This document shows, piece after piece, positions 10,348 to 21,055 of a stretch of DNA of 64,000 nucleotides. The stretch lies in the NCBI GenBank assembly GCA_005765155.1, contig VCCP01000004.1:4092001-4156000 (forward strand), given 5' to 3'. The DNA comes from Zelopaecilomyces penicillatus (taxonomy: Eukaryota; Ascomycota; Sordariomycetes; Hypocreales; Pseudodiploosporaceae). Under the pieces are notes generated by a model. It was given only the letters and a program-made list of their open reading frames with translations, did not search any database and was not told the DNA's origin. Each line of letters begins with the position of its first letter. Within the stretch, counting starts at the first letter, position 1. The translations under genes were made by a program, and so were the position numbers.

Positions 10348-13245
10348 ATGCTATATTCCAAAAACTGCATCAGCTCAGGATGGAGCTTCAGGCAAAAGGA
10401 TAGCGCAGATGACTGGCTTCCCGTAGCTAAGGTTCCAACCCAGGTACATGTTGATCTACTTGCCAATAACAAGTAAGTATCAATAGCAAAAGAAGCTTAA
10501 GTTTTGCTCAAAGATTCTATTCACTCTGATTCTCTCTGCATCTACTAATAGCAAGTCTCTTTCAGAATACCGGATCCATTTGTGGATCTAAATGAACGTG
10601 CCGTACAATGGATTGGGAAAACAGCATGGGAGTATCGTGTATCCTTCAATGCTCCGACTGCAGCTTCTTCATCATCGCCAGCATCTATTCCAGACAGCGA
10701 GACCCTCACCACGGATCTTGTCTTTGAAGGTCTTGACACCTTTGCCACCGTGTTCCTCAACGAAATAGAGATCCTCACCACAGAAAACATGTTTGTTGCA
10801 TACCGCGTTAATATCACAAAGCACCTCAAGCCTGGGTCCCAAAACTCACTTAGAATCGTCTTCGACTCAGCAATAACCCGAGGCGATGAGCTAATTAAGC
10901 AGCACAGCCACGAGCATAACTTTCTTGTCAGACAGACTGAGGCCAGCCGTGTCCCTGTGAGGAAAGCGCAATACAACTGGGGCTGGGATTGGGGCCCTAT
11001 TCTTATGACTGCAGGCCCCTGGAAGCCTGTCTATCTCGAACAATATGCTGCCAAAATCAACGATGTCTGGGCTCGGAATGAAGTCAGCGAAGATTTGACA
11101 TCATGCTCAGGAATTGTTTTCGTCCAAATCGAGGGAAGCACCCGAAGTGGTGACAGGGTCATTGTGTCATTGTCTCTGGACGACAAGGTCGTCTTTGAAC
11201 AAGAAGCTCTTGTCATGGCAGGCGAGGAGGGAATAATTGTCGAATTCCCGTTCAAACTCGACGACCCTGCTCTTTGGCACCCTCTCGGATACGGAGCCCA
11301 AACTCGCTACAAACTCTCAGCAAAGTTGCTTCGCTCCAGCCTCGAAACTACCTCCGAGCCGTTGCAGCTACATTCGCTCTCAAAGCTCATAGGCTTCCGC
11401 CGCACAGAACTAGTCCAAGAACCCGACGCCCACGGAAAATCTTTCTACTTCCGCATCAACAATATCGACATCTTTGCTGGAGGGTCCTGCTGGATCCCCG
11501 CAGACAGCTTCCTCGCCGCCGTCCCCGCCAAACGCTACCGCGACTGGATCCGTCTTATGGCTGAGGGCAACCAAGTCATGATCCGAGTCTGGGGTGGCGG
11601 CGTCTACGAAGATGACGCACTTCTCGACGCATGCGATGAGCTAGGGGTTCTCGTCTGGCACGACTTCCAGTTCGCCTGCGCCAGCTATCCAGCCTATCCG
11701 TCCTTCCTGAAGAACCTGGAGGACGAGGCGAGACAACAACTCCGGCGCATGCGTTGGCACCCTTCTGTTGTCATATGGGCTGGAAACAATGAGGACTATC
11801 AGGTTCAGGAGCGCTATAAGCTGGATTATAAGTTCGAGGATAAAGATCCGGAATCGTGGCTGAAGTCGACGTTCCCCGCGCGGTTTCTATATGAGAACTT
11901 TCTACCTAGGCTCGTGGAGGAGGAAGATCCTCATGTTATATATCATCCAAGTAGCCCTTGGGGTGATGGGAAACCCACAGCTGATCCTACCGTCGGTGAT
12001 ATACACCAATGGAATTGTGCGTTTACCTTGATCCCTAACTTGCCCCCTTATCCTCATCTACCAACCCCCCCTTTTCCCCTTTGTGACTCAAACTAACCCC
12101 TATCCTCTTTACGGATAGTATGGCACGGCGCTATGAACAAATACCAAGAAGCAGACTCTCTCGGCGGCCGTTTCGTCAGCGAGTTCGGCATGGTTGCATA
12201 CCCCCATCTATCCACCACTCGGCGCATGACGACCGACCCATCTCAGCTCTATCCAGGCTCCATGGCTCTCGACTTCCACAACAAAGCCATCGGCCACGAA
12301 CGCCGCATGATGTCCTACGTCGTCGACAACTTCCGCCCCCGTCATGACCTCGCTGCCTACACCCATCTAACCCAGGTCGTGCAGGCTGAGACGATGCGTG
12401 CGGCCTACAAAGCTTGGCGTCGTCAATGGGGGTCTCCTGGCCAGCGCCGCTGCGGTGGCGTCCTTGTCTGGCAACTCAACGACTGCTGGCCTACTATGTC
12501 TTGGGCTGTAGTGGATTACTTCCTCATCAAGAAGCCGGCTTACTATGCTATCGCACGTGCGCTGCGGCCCCTGGATGTTGGTGTGTGCCGCACTTTTCAC
12601 GATTGGACGCAGACGGGGTACTGGGTTGACGAGAGTTCTGGTCTTATCACTGGACAGGTTGACCAGACGCTGCCTGCACGAAAGGGTAATTTTGATGTCT
12701 GGATCGCGAGCAGTCGAACCTCCTCTGTCGATGTCAACGTAACCGTGCGGTTCATCTCCGTCCGGTTAGGCAATGACGTATCTCCAGCCATTACCACGAC
12801 CGTCACCGCATCCGCCAACTCAACCACCGACATCCTCAAAGACAAACCGCTCCCTACATCCATCCCCCACGCAGACGACTATTCCAAACCTTTCTCTGTA
12901 TCCCAATATGATCCGTTCGTAGTTCATGTCTCCCTCACTGATCCGAAGACCGGGACAGTCATCGCAAGCGACACAGCATGGCCAGACCCCATCAAGTTCC
13001 TAGATATGCCCGATCGCGGCATTAGTTTTGAAGTATCGCCGTCCAAGAACGAGGTCGTCATTTCCGTAGAGCGGCCTGTCAAGGCCTTTATCTTTGAGGA
13101 GGTAGAAGGCTTACATTTGAGCGATAATGGGTTTGATATTGTGCCTGGTGAAACACAGACTGTCAAAGTTGGAGGCAGCCTGACAGCGGATAAGTTGAAG
13201 TGGACATACATTGATGCTCCACAGGCATCCTTGGAAATGTGTTGA
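10348..13245 (+). CDS. beta-mannosidase, glycoside hydrolase family 2 (intracellular B type)
   Basis: Three exons, 10348-10472, 10566-12016 and 12119-13245, give 900 residues. There is no signal peptide, and length and layout match the cytosolic B-type fungal beta-mannosidases, which remove terminal beta-mannose from manno-oligosaccharides. The sequence shows the GH2 jelly roll with RKAQYNWGWDWGP, the barrel segment IRVWGGGVYEDDALLDACDE, the predicted acid/base Glu451 in WAGNNED, and the predicted nucleophile Glu547 in SEFGM. The second join gives QWN-LWHGAMNKYQ, and WQLNDCWPTMSWAVVDY follows. The donor GTGCGT at 12017 is uncommon but is the only join that keeps frame and motif. A short C-terminal beta domain ends in ASLEMC. 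The gene is complete; I see no break. Confidence 0.93.
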
Positions 13246-13519
13246 CATAATATCTAGTCACTGGGGAATCATCAATTTGCCATGTTAGGCTCTTGGGTTA
13301 GTTTAGTCCTGGTTTGAACATGAAAAATAGATGACAAAGTATACTCTGACAGTATTTAGCTCATGTTACAAAATAACAAACATAAAGGTAATTAAAAATG
13401 GGATAGAAACTTTGTATTTCTGCTTGCTTGCGTGCTGGTGGTACAACAATTAAAACTAACCCTACCAATCTAAGGGGGGGATCCCAAGCCTATCCGACAT
13501 AAAACCATTCCATTCAATT

Positions 13520-16111
13520 TCAACTCCCTCGCCGACCGCGTTTCATTGGCGGTGGTGACCGTGATGCACTCTCGCTGTGTCGTCTCCTCTTCGGTGGCAC
13601 CGGGCTCAGCGACCTCCCACCCTTTTGCCTCTTTGGGGACTCGGCCTTTTTACGCTGCTCGCGGCGAGGGGGTGGGCTGCGGCTCAGGCTACGGCTACCA
13701 CTCCGGTTCCGGCTGCGGCTGCGTGATGGCGAGTATGAGCCTCGACGACCGTTCCGTGGCGAAGGTGATCTCGAATCATACGATGGCGACCGGCTATCAC
13801 GCCTTGGTGCCTTCTTTCTTGGAGCACTGCTCACTGATGAACTATTCCTACGCTTAGCCGGTGCCCCAGCGCTTTCTTGAGGCCGGCCTCGTTTAGGAGG
13901 GCTGACAGGTTTGGCAGCCTTTCGACGAGAAGGTGGAGATGGTGAGCGACTGTACGAGCTATAGGAATTGCTTCGAGCGCGCCCACGTCGTCCGCGTGGA
14001 GAAGGAGAGCGCGAGACGCTTTTGCTACCGTCTCGTCGACCTGGTCGGCGGGCTGGGCTAGCTGAGTGCGAGCCCCTGCTCCTGCTACGGCCCCAGCCTC
14101 GAGAGGATCCAGATCGCGATCGTGAACGGGATTGAGAATATGAACGAGAGCGCGAGCGTCCTCGCCCCTTGCCTCGTCGTGCTGGTGTGGGAGAGCGAGA
14201 TCGAGATCGAGATCGAGAACGGGAACGAGAACGAGATCGAGAACGAGATGCTGAGCGACCTCTGCCAATAGCTCTGCGGGGACTTCGTGTGCGAGAACGT
14301 GAGCGAGATGAATAGGAAGATCCGGTATAGGAGGAATAGCTGGAGACTGAATCTGAATCCGATTCATCGCGAGCGGCGGGCCCAGGGAGTGCTGGCTTAG
14401 GCATATTCTGCAGATGCTCTCTCATCTCCTCCGTAAGCACACCCATGCCAATGCTTGTAAAGTAATTGATGGAGAATCTGATGTTGCGCGGGTTATCCCT
14501 GGGGAAGATGCCTTCAAGGCTAGGTCGCAGACCGTCATCAGTCAATCGCGCCCGCAGCTTCTTCATACCCATTTCCTCATTGATGCTCTGAAACAGAATC
14601 TTGATGAAAATACGGCTGCTAGATGTGGTTTCGTCTTCGTTCAAGTGAATGGCCGACATGCAATGCCAGCCTAGCGCATCTGCAGCAAACATGTGTCCAA
14701 ACAGCATTGCAATGTTGCGAAGCTTGTTGTTTTCGTATCTGTGAATAGTGTCATAGTACTTTGCAAACGCCTGCTCAAAAAGATCGCACCACAGACGGTT
14801 GATTTTGGCAAATCGCTCGCCAATCAGTCCAAAAAACTTGGTGTATGTCTTTTCCTGCGAACAACACTCGACAATCATCGAGGGCAGTTCCGGCTCCTGG
14901 CCATCCGGCAGATTGATCTTCATCAGCTTGTGAACAGCTTCTTCGGGGTCGGCGCTAGACATAATGGTGAGGTAAATAGTCCTTCGCAGGTTGACCAAGT
15001 CGGCATTGGACTGATCTTTGATCTCCATGGCCTTTGATTTCTGATCCTCCTCCTCATCCTCGGAGCTCTCGTCATCATCGTCATCGTCTTCGTCGTCATC
15101 GCTTCCTTCGCCCAAGATCTCAGCTTTGAGCCTCTTGTAGGCCTCCTCGTGTTCTTCCCACTCTGCATCGAACTTGAAGATATTGAGCCCATCCTGTACG
15201 TCGATGTCGCCTTCAAGTTCAGCTCGATGGGTAATTTGATCTTCCTCCTCGACCAAGTCAAGCTCCTCCTTGATCGCCGGGTTCTCCTTGAACTTGTCCT
15301 TGCGCACCTGGAAGAGCACCTCAATCATGTATTGCGTTCGCTTGTCGATGTCGGATTCATGGAGGATGTTTCTGAACTGGTCAAAGACAGCCATGGCGAT
15401 GGCGGGCTGCATCTCCTCTAGATATTGGCCAACTTCACGACTGAGCCCCACAGCAATTTCCACGCTGTCGTCGGTTGGCTTGTGCAACAGCAGCAGGAGG
15501 ATCTGGCCAGCCAACATCTCGTGTTGGACCTGCTGGTTAATCAGGTGCGCCAAGAATGTCGTCGAAGAAAGGCAAACAGCCTTGTCGTTGCGCTTGAAAC
15601 CTTTCCGAAACTGCATTATCAGACGCTTGATCAACAACTCGCCGACCTGCGGCAGCTTCGTGTTGACAATGGCCGCCATTGCCGCGTAGATTGGGGTAAA
15701 AGGCAAACTCGCAGCCTGGGCCTTCATTATGGATCGACAAAACAGGCCTCTTCCTCGAATCAGGTTCTCGCTGAAAAGCTCGGGCACAATGTACTTGATG
15801 TTTGCCGTGTTGACCTTGTTGATCAGACCGTTGATACTCTTCTTGAGCGCCTCCCACGCCATGCGCTGGTACTCCTTGCTCGTCTTGTCCGTAATCTGTG
15901 CCTGCAGCGCCCTCAGCCTGGCTGGCGGAATGTACGTTCCTCCCGATCGCATGTTGAGCAGCTTCTCATACTCTGCCTTTGCCGCTGCCTGCTTCTCCTC
16001 CTCGGTTCGCACCGGTGGCAGCGGGCGCGCCGGCTTCGAAGGACGATAGGAGTCGCCATCGCGCTGGCCCCCGCGCTCGCGACGTGGAATGTCCACCTCA
16101 GCCGACGCCAT
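13520..16111 (-). CDS. cwc22: pre-mRNA-splicing factor CWC22
   Basis: A single exon of 863 residues from the ATG at 16111 (MASAEVDIPRRERGGQRDGD). CWC22 is a spliceosome component that in animals and yeast joins before the catalytic steps; in metazoans it loads eIF4A3. Visible parts are a conserved N-terminal block with EYEKLLNMRSGGTYIPPARL (about 48-67), a MIF4G domain (about 85-270), a Glu/Asp-rich stretch (DDDEDDDDDDESSEDEEED, about 350), an MA3 domain (about 400-520, with HLNEDETTSSSRIFIKILF), and a long C-terminal Arg/Ser-rich tail (about 600-863) rich in SRSRSRS repeats. The frame stays open upstream to an ATG at 16282, adding 57 basic residues that do not look like CWC22; I treat them as 5' UTR. 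It is head-to-head with DPM2. Confidence 0.92.
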   Translation of the reverse strand: MASAEVDIPRRERGGQRDGDSYRPSKPARPLPPVRTEEEKQAAAKAEYEKLLNMRSGGTYIPPARLRALQAQITDKTSKEYQRMAWEALKKSINGLINKVNTANIKYIVPELFSENLIRGRGLFCRSIMKAQAASLPFTPIYAAMAAIVNTKLPQVGELLIKRLIMQFRKGFKRNDKAVCLSSTTFLAHLINQQVQHEMLAGQILLLLLHKPTDDSVEIAVGLSREVGQYLEEMQPAIAMAVFDQFRNILHESDIDKRTQYMIEVLFQVRKDKFKENPAIKEELDLVEEEDQITHRAELEGDIDVQDGLNIFKFDAEWEEHEEAYKRLKAEILGEGSDDDEDDDDDDESSEDEEEDQKSKAMEIKDQSNADLVNLRRTIYLTIMSSADPEEAVHKLMKINLPDGQEPELPSMIVECCSQEKTYTKFFGLIGERFAKINRLWCDLFEQAFAKYYDTIHRYENNKLRNIAMLFGHMFAADALGWHCMSAIHLNEDETTSSSRIFIKILFQSINEEMGMKKLRARLTDDGLRPSLEGIFPRDNPRNIRFSINYFTSIGMGVLTEEMREHLQNMPKPALPGPAARDESDSDSVSSYSSYTGSSYSSRSRSRTRSPRRAIGRGRSASRSRSRSRSRSRSRSRSRSPTPARRGKGRGRSRSRSYSQSRSRSRSGSSRGWGRSRSRGSHSASPARRPGRRDGSKSVSRSPSPRGRRGRARSNSYSSYSRSPSPPSRRKAAKPVSPPKRGRPQESAGAPAKRRNSSSVSSAPRKKAPRRDSRSPSYDSRSPSPRNGRRGSYSPSRSRSRNRSGSRSLSRSPPPRREQRKKAESPKRQKGGRSLSPVPPKRRRHSESASRSPPPMKRGRRGS

Positions 16112-16524
16112 TGTCGTGTTGATGCTGTGGTTGGATGGGGGGTGGCAGAGCGAGGTTTTGCAGAGGAAGAGTCGAGACGAGGCGTACGGAGGAGGCTGTT
16201 GGCGGCGCGACTTGCTCTGTTTGGAGCGAGCGCAGAGAAAAAAACGGCGCACAGACCAGGCTATCTGTGGCTGGTGCACCATTCCAGAATTCTGCAGTCA
16301 GAGGCTGCACCGCCACATCAATCTGGCCACGCGCCTCAAACCTCCTGAACCGCGTTCTCCCTCCAATTTTGGCCAGCGTGGGCTTAACGACGAACAAGTA
16401 TGCCATTTGCGCCTGCCCCTCGCTCGCATCGACGTCGTTCACTCTCCAACCACAACACTCTTTTGGATCCTCATCCTCTAGCAGACTCCGCCCCTCCACC
16501 AAACATTCGTCTCGCCCCCTAATC
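16112..16524. promoter_or_regulatory. bidirectional promoter region, CWC22 / DPM2
   Basis: 413 bp separate two divergent start codons, so both genes must share this region. A CCAAT motif lies at 16363-16367. The role of any element here is inferred. Confidence 0.55.
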
Positions 16525-16950
16525 ATGGTGAGTTAGTTCAAAGCTCCTATTTATGTCTTTTTGTATGCGCAGCCCGCTGACATGAAGGGGGGTTTCCTCC
16601 TCCCGCCGCAGCTTGACAAAATCGTCGGCCTCGCCATGCTTGTGGCTGCCTCCGTCGTCTTTCTTTACTACACAGTCTGGTCACTTCTTATGGTTGGTTT
16701 TTTTCTTCAGATTTTCCCCGGTACGACGACTTAGTGTACGGCTCTAACCAGTGCTTCCTTACAGCCATTTGTCGATGACGACCACCCTCTCCAGAACTTC
16801 TTCTTGCCCCGAGTTTGGGCGATCCGCATCCCTGTTATTTTGGTCCTCCTAGCTTCCGCTGTGGTAGGATCGTTCTTGGGCATGGTTATGATCCGAAGCA
16901 ACAGGAAGAAGGCAGCCAAGGCCAAGGCTGCAGCTAAGAAGAAGGCTTAA
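16525..16950 (+). CDS. dpm2: dolichol phosphate-mannose synthase regulatory subunit DPM2
   Basis: Three exons, 16525-16527, 16612-16692 and 16765-16950, encode 89 residues. The first coding exon is only the ATG (ATG|GTGAGT). The product starts MLDKIVGLAMLVAASVVFLY and has two membrane helices (about residues 7-27 and 48-72), a short lumenal loop with PFVDDDHPLQNFFLP, and a basic tail (RSNRKKAAKAKAAAKKKA). In fungi and animals DPM2 holds DPM1 at the ER membrane for making dolichol-phosphate-mannose, the donor for N-, O- and GPI-mannosylation. Size and topology fit the family. The Lys/Ala tail is slightly longer than usual in animals. Confidence 0.93.
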
Positions 16951-17454
16951 AAAATAATATGGGAGTCAACCACTTCACGAGGGCAATTGGGAACCTTGCC
17001 ATGAGCGCAAAGTTGTCTCAGCGCCGCCTGGCTATGGAATAGAGCTTCATGTAGAGCATGTTCAATGAATGGTTAAACGCATTTACGGGAGGTTCAACAA
17101 CTGGATGGGGTATCTAATATGTGTCTATTCAAGTAATGATGCCTAATTTATTGCAGACAAAAAAAAAAGAGACGAAAGAAAAAAAAGTGTTTATCCAAAG
17201 GAGTGCCGTACAAGTGACAGCCATTTCCAAAAAGACTAGAATCAGACAGTCCTAAAGAGGACGAGTATCTCAAACCATGAACCGCAAATTCGCCAGCACG
17301 ACTCAACTTGATGCAAAGTCAAACAAGGACAAAGAACGACGAGAACATATATTGACCGTCCGTTGCTGAAAACAAACCGAGTCCATAATGAATATCGCTT
17401 AATACAGAGTCCCCAAGGCAAGTATCTCATCGCTGTTTCCAAAACTATCGTACC
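16951..17454. other. intergenic, convergent 3' ends of DPM2 and BCAS3-like genes
   Basis: About 500 bp between two stop codons. It contains A-rich stretches near 17160-17190 suited to 3' UTR or polyadenylation signals. No gene is seen. Confidence 0.6.
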
Positions 17455-20400
17455 TTAGACTCTCTGATCAGCAAAGTCAAGAACCTCGCAATCATCCTCG
17501 AAAAACCCATCTCCATCCGTGTCACCATGATGTGCTCCACGCCGTCTTCTAGTCGTAACAACGATCTGCTCCTGGTCTCCGTATTGCATCACACGCTCCA
17601 TGGCTGAAGGGGGAAGTGCTCGATGGTCATCTAGGTCGCCAAAGTCCTCATCAAGGATTGGAGCAAAGCCGAGGTCGAGCTTTACAACAGGGATATCTTG
17701 TCCAAACGCCCAGGATGAGCCGTCCGAATTGCCGCTAAAGGCTGTACTCTGACTCTGACTTTGACTTTGACCCTTTTTCTTTTTTGACGGAGCCTTAACC
17801 TCTGATGATGTGCTAGCCAAGAGATTGGATACCGAGTCCCCAAGGGGGTCACCTAGCCGGTATTCGCAAAGGGCGACGCGTCTGTCGGTATGAAAGGGTT
17901 GGTATGGGGCACTAGACTCTATCTCCGCCTGCGGTATCGTTGCGTCCAGACCGTGACCTGCAGCATGAGCAGCTTTTGGTCGACCCCTCAAGGTCAGCGT
18001 TGTCCCTACGTCCATCTCCGCATCGGAGAGATCGAGATACTCATCCTGAGCACCGAGATCCAAAACTTGACGAACGGCAGGAGCAACAATGTCATCTGGC
18101 AAAAGGGGGACCTTGATGTCCTTATGTCGGTTGACTTGTGAGAGGCGCTTTCCTCCCGCAACCGATGGCCGTCTGCTTTTGCACGGAAACGTCCGAACTA
18201 GCCCTCCACCGAGTGTGAATAAGGCTGCTGACCTTCGATTCCTAATCCAGGCCGCACATGAAGCAGAGGGCAGTGCCGCACTAGGGGGGAGTGAAACCCG
18301 GTTCTCACCAGTGTGGCGTAAGTGATTAATCGCGGATCCGGTCTTGCCCAAAGAGCTACTAATGCTTGCTGCAATCGCACGTCCGCCTTGAGCTGCCGAG
18401 TCCTTAAATATAGTGCCAGCAGTGGCAGAACTGGTAGTGCTACTCTGACGAGAGCGAGTGACGAAAGGCTTAGCAACTTGATATGCGGCACCAAAAGCAC
18501 CAGAAGCGATCGATACTGCTGAGCTTGGAGGCTCAGACACTTCTGCTGCTGGCTTCTGGGCAATCTTGCGACGCCTGGGAGGTGGCCACATGAAGGCGCT
18601 GAAGGGCATGTCGAGAAGGTGAACAGTGCCCCTTTCTGTAATCATTGCCAAACGCTCACCTTGAGGCCCAAGCCAGGCGACATCGATAATTCTTGCCACA
18701 GTCATACGTGAGAAGTGTGCGATTTGACGGACGACTGGCCCATTGCTCTCACTAGGCGATATCGATGCCTGTAGTGGCGAGGAGTGAGTGTGCTGGATTC
18801 GTAGCAAATCCCATACAGTCTGAACATCGCCTTTGCTGCTAGCCGTGAACAAAGCCATCGATGAGGGCGAGAAAGAAAGAAAGCTACAGCCCAAGGGAGT
18901 CGCGAATGTGGTCAAAGGGTGGATTGAGGGAGACGCAGCTAGCGATTCGACATCTATTATCGAGACTAGGCCAGGATCTTTGACTGAGGCTTGTCCCGAG
19001 GTCCCGTGAGTGGGGGGAAATTGTGTTGGATCACTTTGGGGAGAACGAGAGGCCGACCAATGCTGAGGGGGTGATCGAGCCTGCTGCTGCTGAGACTGAA
19101 GACCTGTTGACCTATTCCAGTAGGAGTTCCAGGCTTGCATACCCTGTTGGCTAACCCACTTGGCTCCCTGTATCAGCTCCTGGGTTGTTTCTCGCATAAT
19201 TTTGTTGACGACACTGTCCGAGATTGGCAGATCGACGGAGGACGTAACTTGGGGCAAATGGGGTGGCGTGAGGGAAGACACTCCGGGAGCTCGTCCCAGT
19301 ATAGGCACAGGCAAGTGCGCTCGTACCGAAATGTGTGATGATGGAGCGGCCGGACAGTAGGCCAATCTTCGTCCGCTAAGCGTAATTATAGGCGTCGGCG
19401 AATTAGGCCGAGGAACATTAGCCATGGGGGTACTCTTATCGCCCTCCTCAACCACATCACCTCGCTGGCTCTGTTGAAGACAAGTCCAGAGTTTGCCTGT
19501 ACAGGCGAAGAGATGGCCGTTCTGGGCCTCCAGAAGCTGAAGATATATCCAACACTCGCCAGTAGCGCCAGAGCAGACAGCAACAGTCCCAGCATCGGCC
19601 TTGATTGTCAGCGCCCCGGTAGGCGGTGGGGGTTGAAATAGTGGGCTAGTCAAGGAGACTTCAGAATTGATAGGAATGGTAGGAGCCTGCAGGAGAACAT
19701 CAACTAGCTTGTTTGTCTTGAGAGAGTAAATCTCAACGGCAGTCTGATACGCATCAATCAGCTGAGCCTGTCGGCCTTGGAAGCCATCCTGATGAGTATA
19801 CACAGACCGAGGGCTTGCTGTTCCGTCGACTTTTGCTGCTACCTCCGCAGCATCGGCGTGGCTCTCAGTGTCTCCAAGTCGTGAAGGAAGTACAGGTCCG
19901 TGAACCACAACAGCTACCAAGGGGAAGATGGAGTCATTGTCGCCATTCGCAGTCCAGGGAAGAATCTTGGCGTGATGCACCCCTCCACGAAGTCCTTTGA
20001 GTCCTGCAACATGTTCTAACCCTCTCTTACCGACAACATATACGTCTAATCCTCCCTGATATCCAGCCAAGACAGTATCGTCTGCGCCGACGAAGCCATC
20101 GGAAGATTTGGTAGGCAGTTTATCGAAGCCGAAATAGAGTCCCTGATCGCCTGCCTTCATGCCGGACTTTGGTTTTAGTGTCACGTCAAGATCTGCAATG
20201 CCGTAGAAATGTGGTTGGGGTTGGTGTGGGAGCGGCGGGTGAGAGCCAACGCGAGTGTGGCCGAGCGGAGAGTGCATAGAGCCCCGTCGATAGGCAACGG
20301 TCGATGCCCGGGACGGAGCATCTGGCGACAGGTAATGCGTCTCCATTTGGAAGCTAAGAGGGCGTCGGTTGCTTGTTGTCGGTGGGGAAGGTGAAGCTGG

Positions 20401-21055
20401 AGACGGGGTCATGAAGGGTCGCTGGGCAGCCCATCCATGGTGTAAGCGGGCCGAGTCCTCGTAGGATGAGGGTTGTGTGGAAGGCGAGTCGCTTGTCAAG
20501 TTGATGAGGTTGCCCGGAGATCCGGCAAGGCCGCCCCTTGCCCACTCGTTCATGATGCTCGGAGCAGTGCTTGCAGATATAGAAGTTGTGGACAATACAT
20601 CCAGTGTTGGTGACTGGGCAGAGTTGCCATTGTTGACGGCGGAGGGCCTTATCTCAGGGGTGTTGACGGGGGGCGAGGAGGCGTCGGAGGCAGAGTGGCT
20701 CTTGGAAGAAGGAGGAGGAGAGTCTCTCCCACTGTCTATATCACTGCTGTCCACGGGCAAGAGTCAGCCAGCCAGTCCGGCCAGGAGGACGGGGGAGTCA
20801 CGAGACAGGGGACAGGAGGCAAAGGGGGGAGTGAGGGGGGTCACTTCTACTCACGAGAACTTGCCAGCGGCCTCCTTTGCTACCGCGGCGGCGATTCCAC
20901 CGCTGTGCTCGACATTCTTCTTGTGTTTCTCTGATAAGTAAAACATTTAGCTCCCTGAAGCTCTAGTAGGGGCGTTGAAGCGCGTGCATCCAAACATCAT
21001 GGTCGGTAGCCTGACCGCGTCTGGGAAGATGTTGTCATATGTACTTACTCCCCAT
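17455..21055 (-). CDS. large BCAS3-like WD40 / beta-propeller protein
   Basis: Three exons, 21049-21055, 20855-20930 and 17455-20746, total 1124 residues. The first coding exon is just 7 nt (ATGGGGA), and the joined start reads MGKKHKKNVEHSGGIAAAVA. A low-complexity Ser/Pro region (about 25-150) precedes propeller-like blades: DDTVLAGYQGGLDVYVVGKR, HHAKILPW...FPLVAVVVHGP, TAVEIYSLKTNKLVDVL, CSFLSFSPSSMALFTASSKG, and DVAWLGPQGERLAMITERGT (about 660-680). The order of blades (status, history, 'aging sample', 'serious test', 'styled outlet') resembles BCAS3 and plant ATG18F/G/H, which act in phagophore-linked autophagy. A tail has Lys-rich SKKKKGQSQSQSQS. Identity as a WD40-like protein is fair; the BCAS3 assignment rests on pattern only. 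Confidence 0.7.

Noticed and set aside
1321..13245. Secondary-metabolite gene cluster
   Set aside because: There is a P450 and two regulators, but no polyketide, peptide or terpene synthase, and the neighbour is a beta-mannosidase.
15425..16348. 307-codon open frame on the plus strand
   Set aside because: It is antisense to CWC22 and reflects that gene's codon bias; its protein has no domain character.
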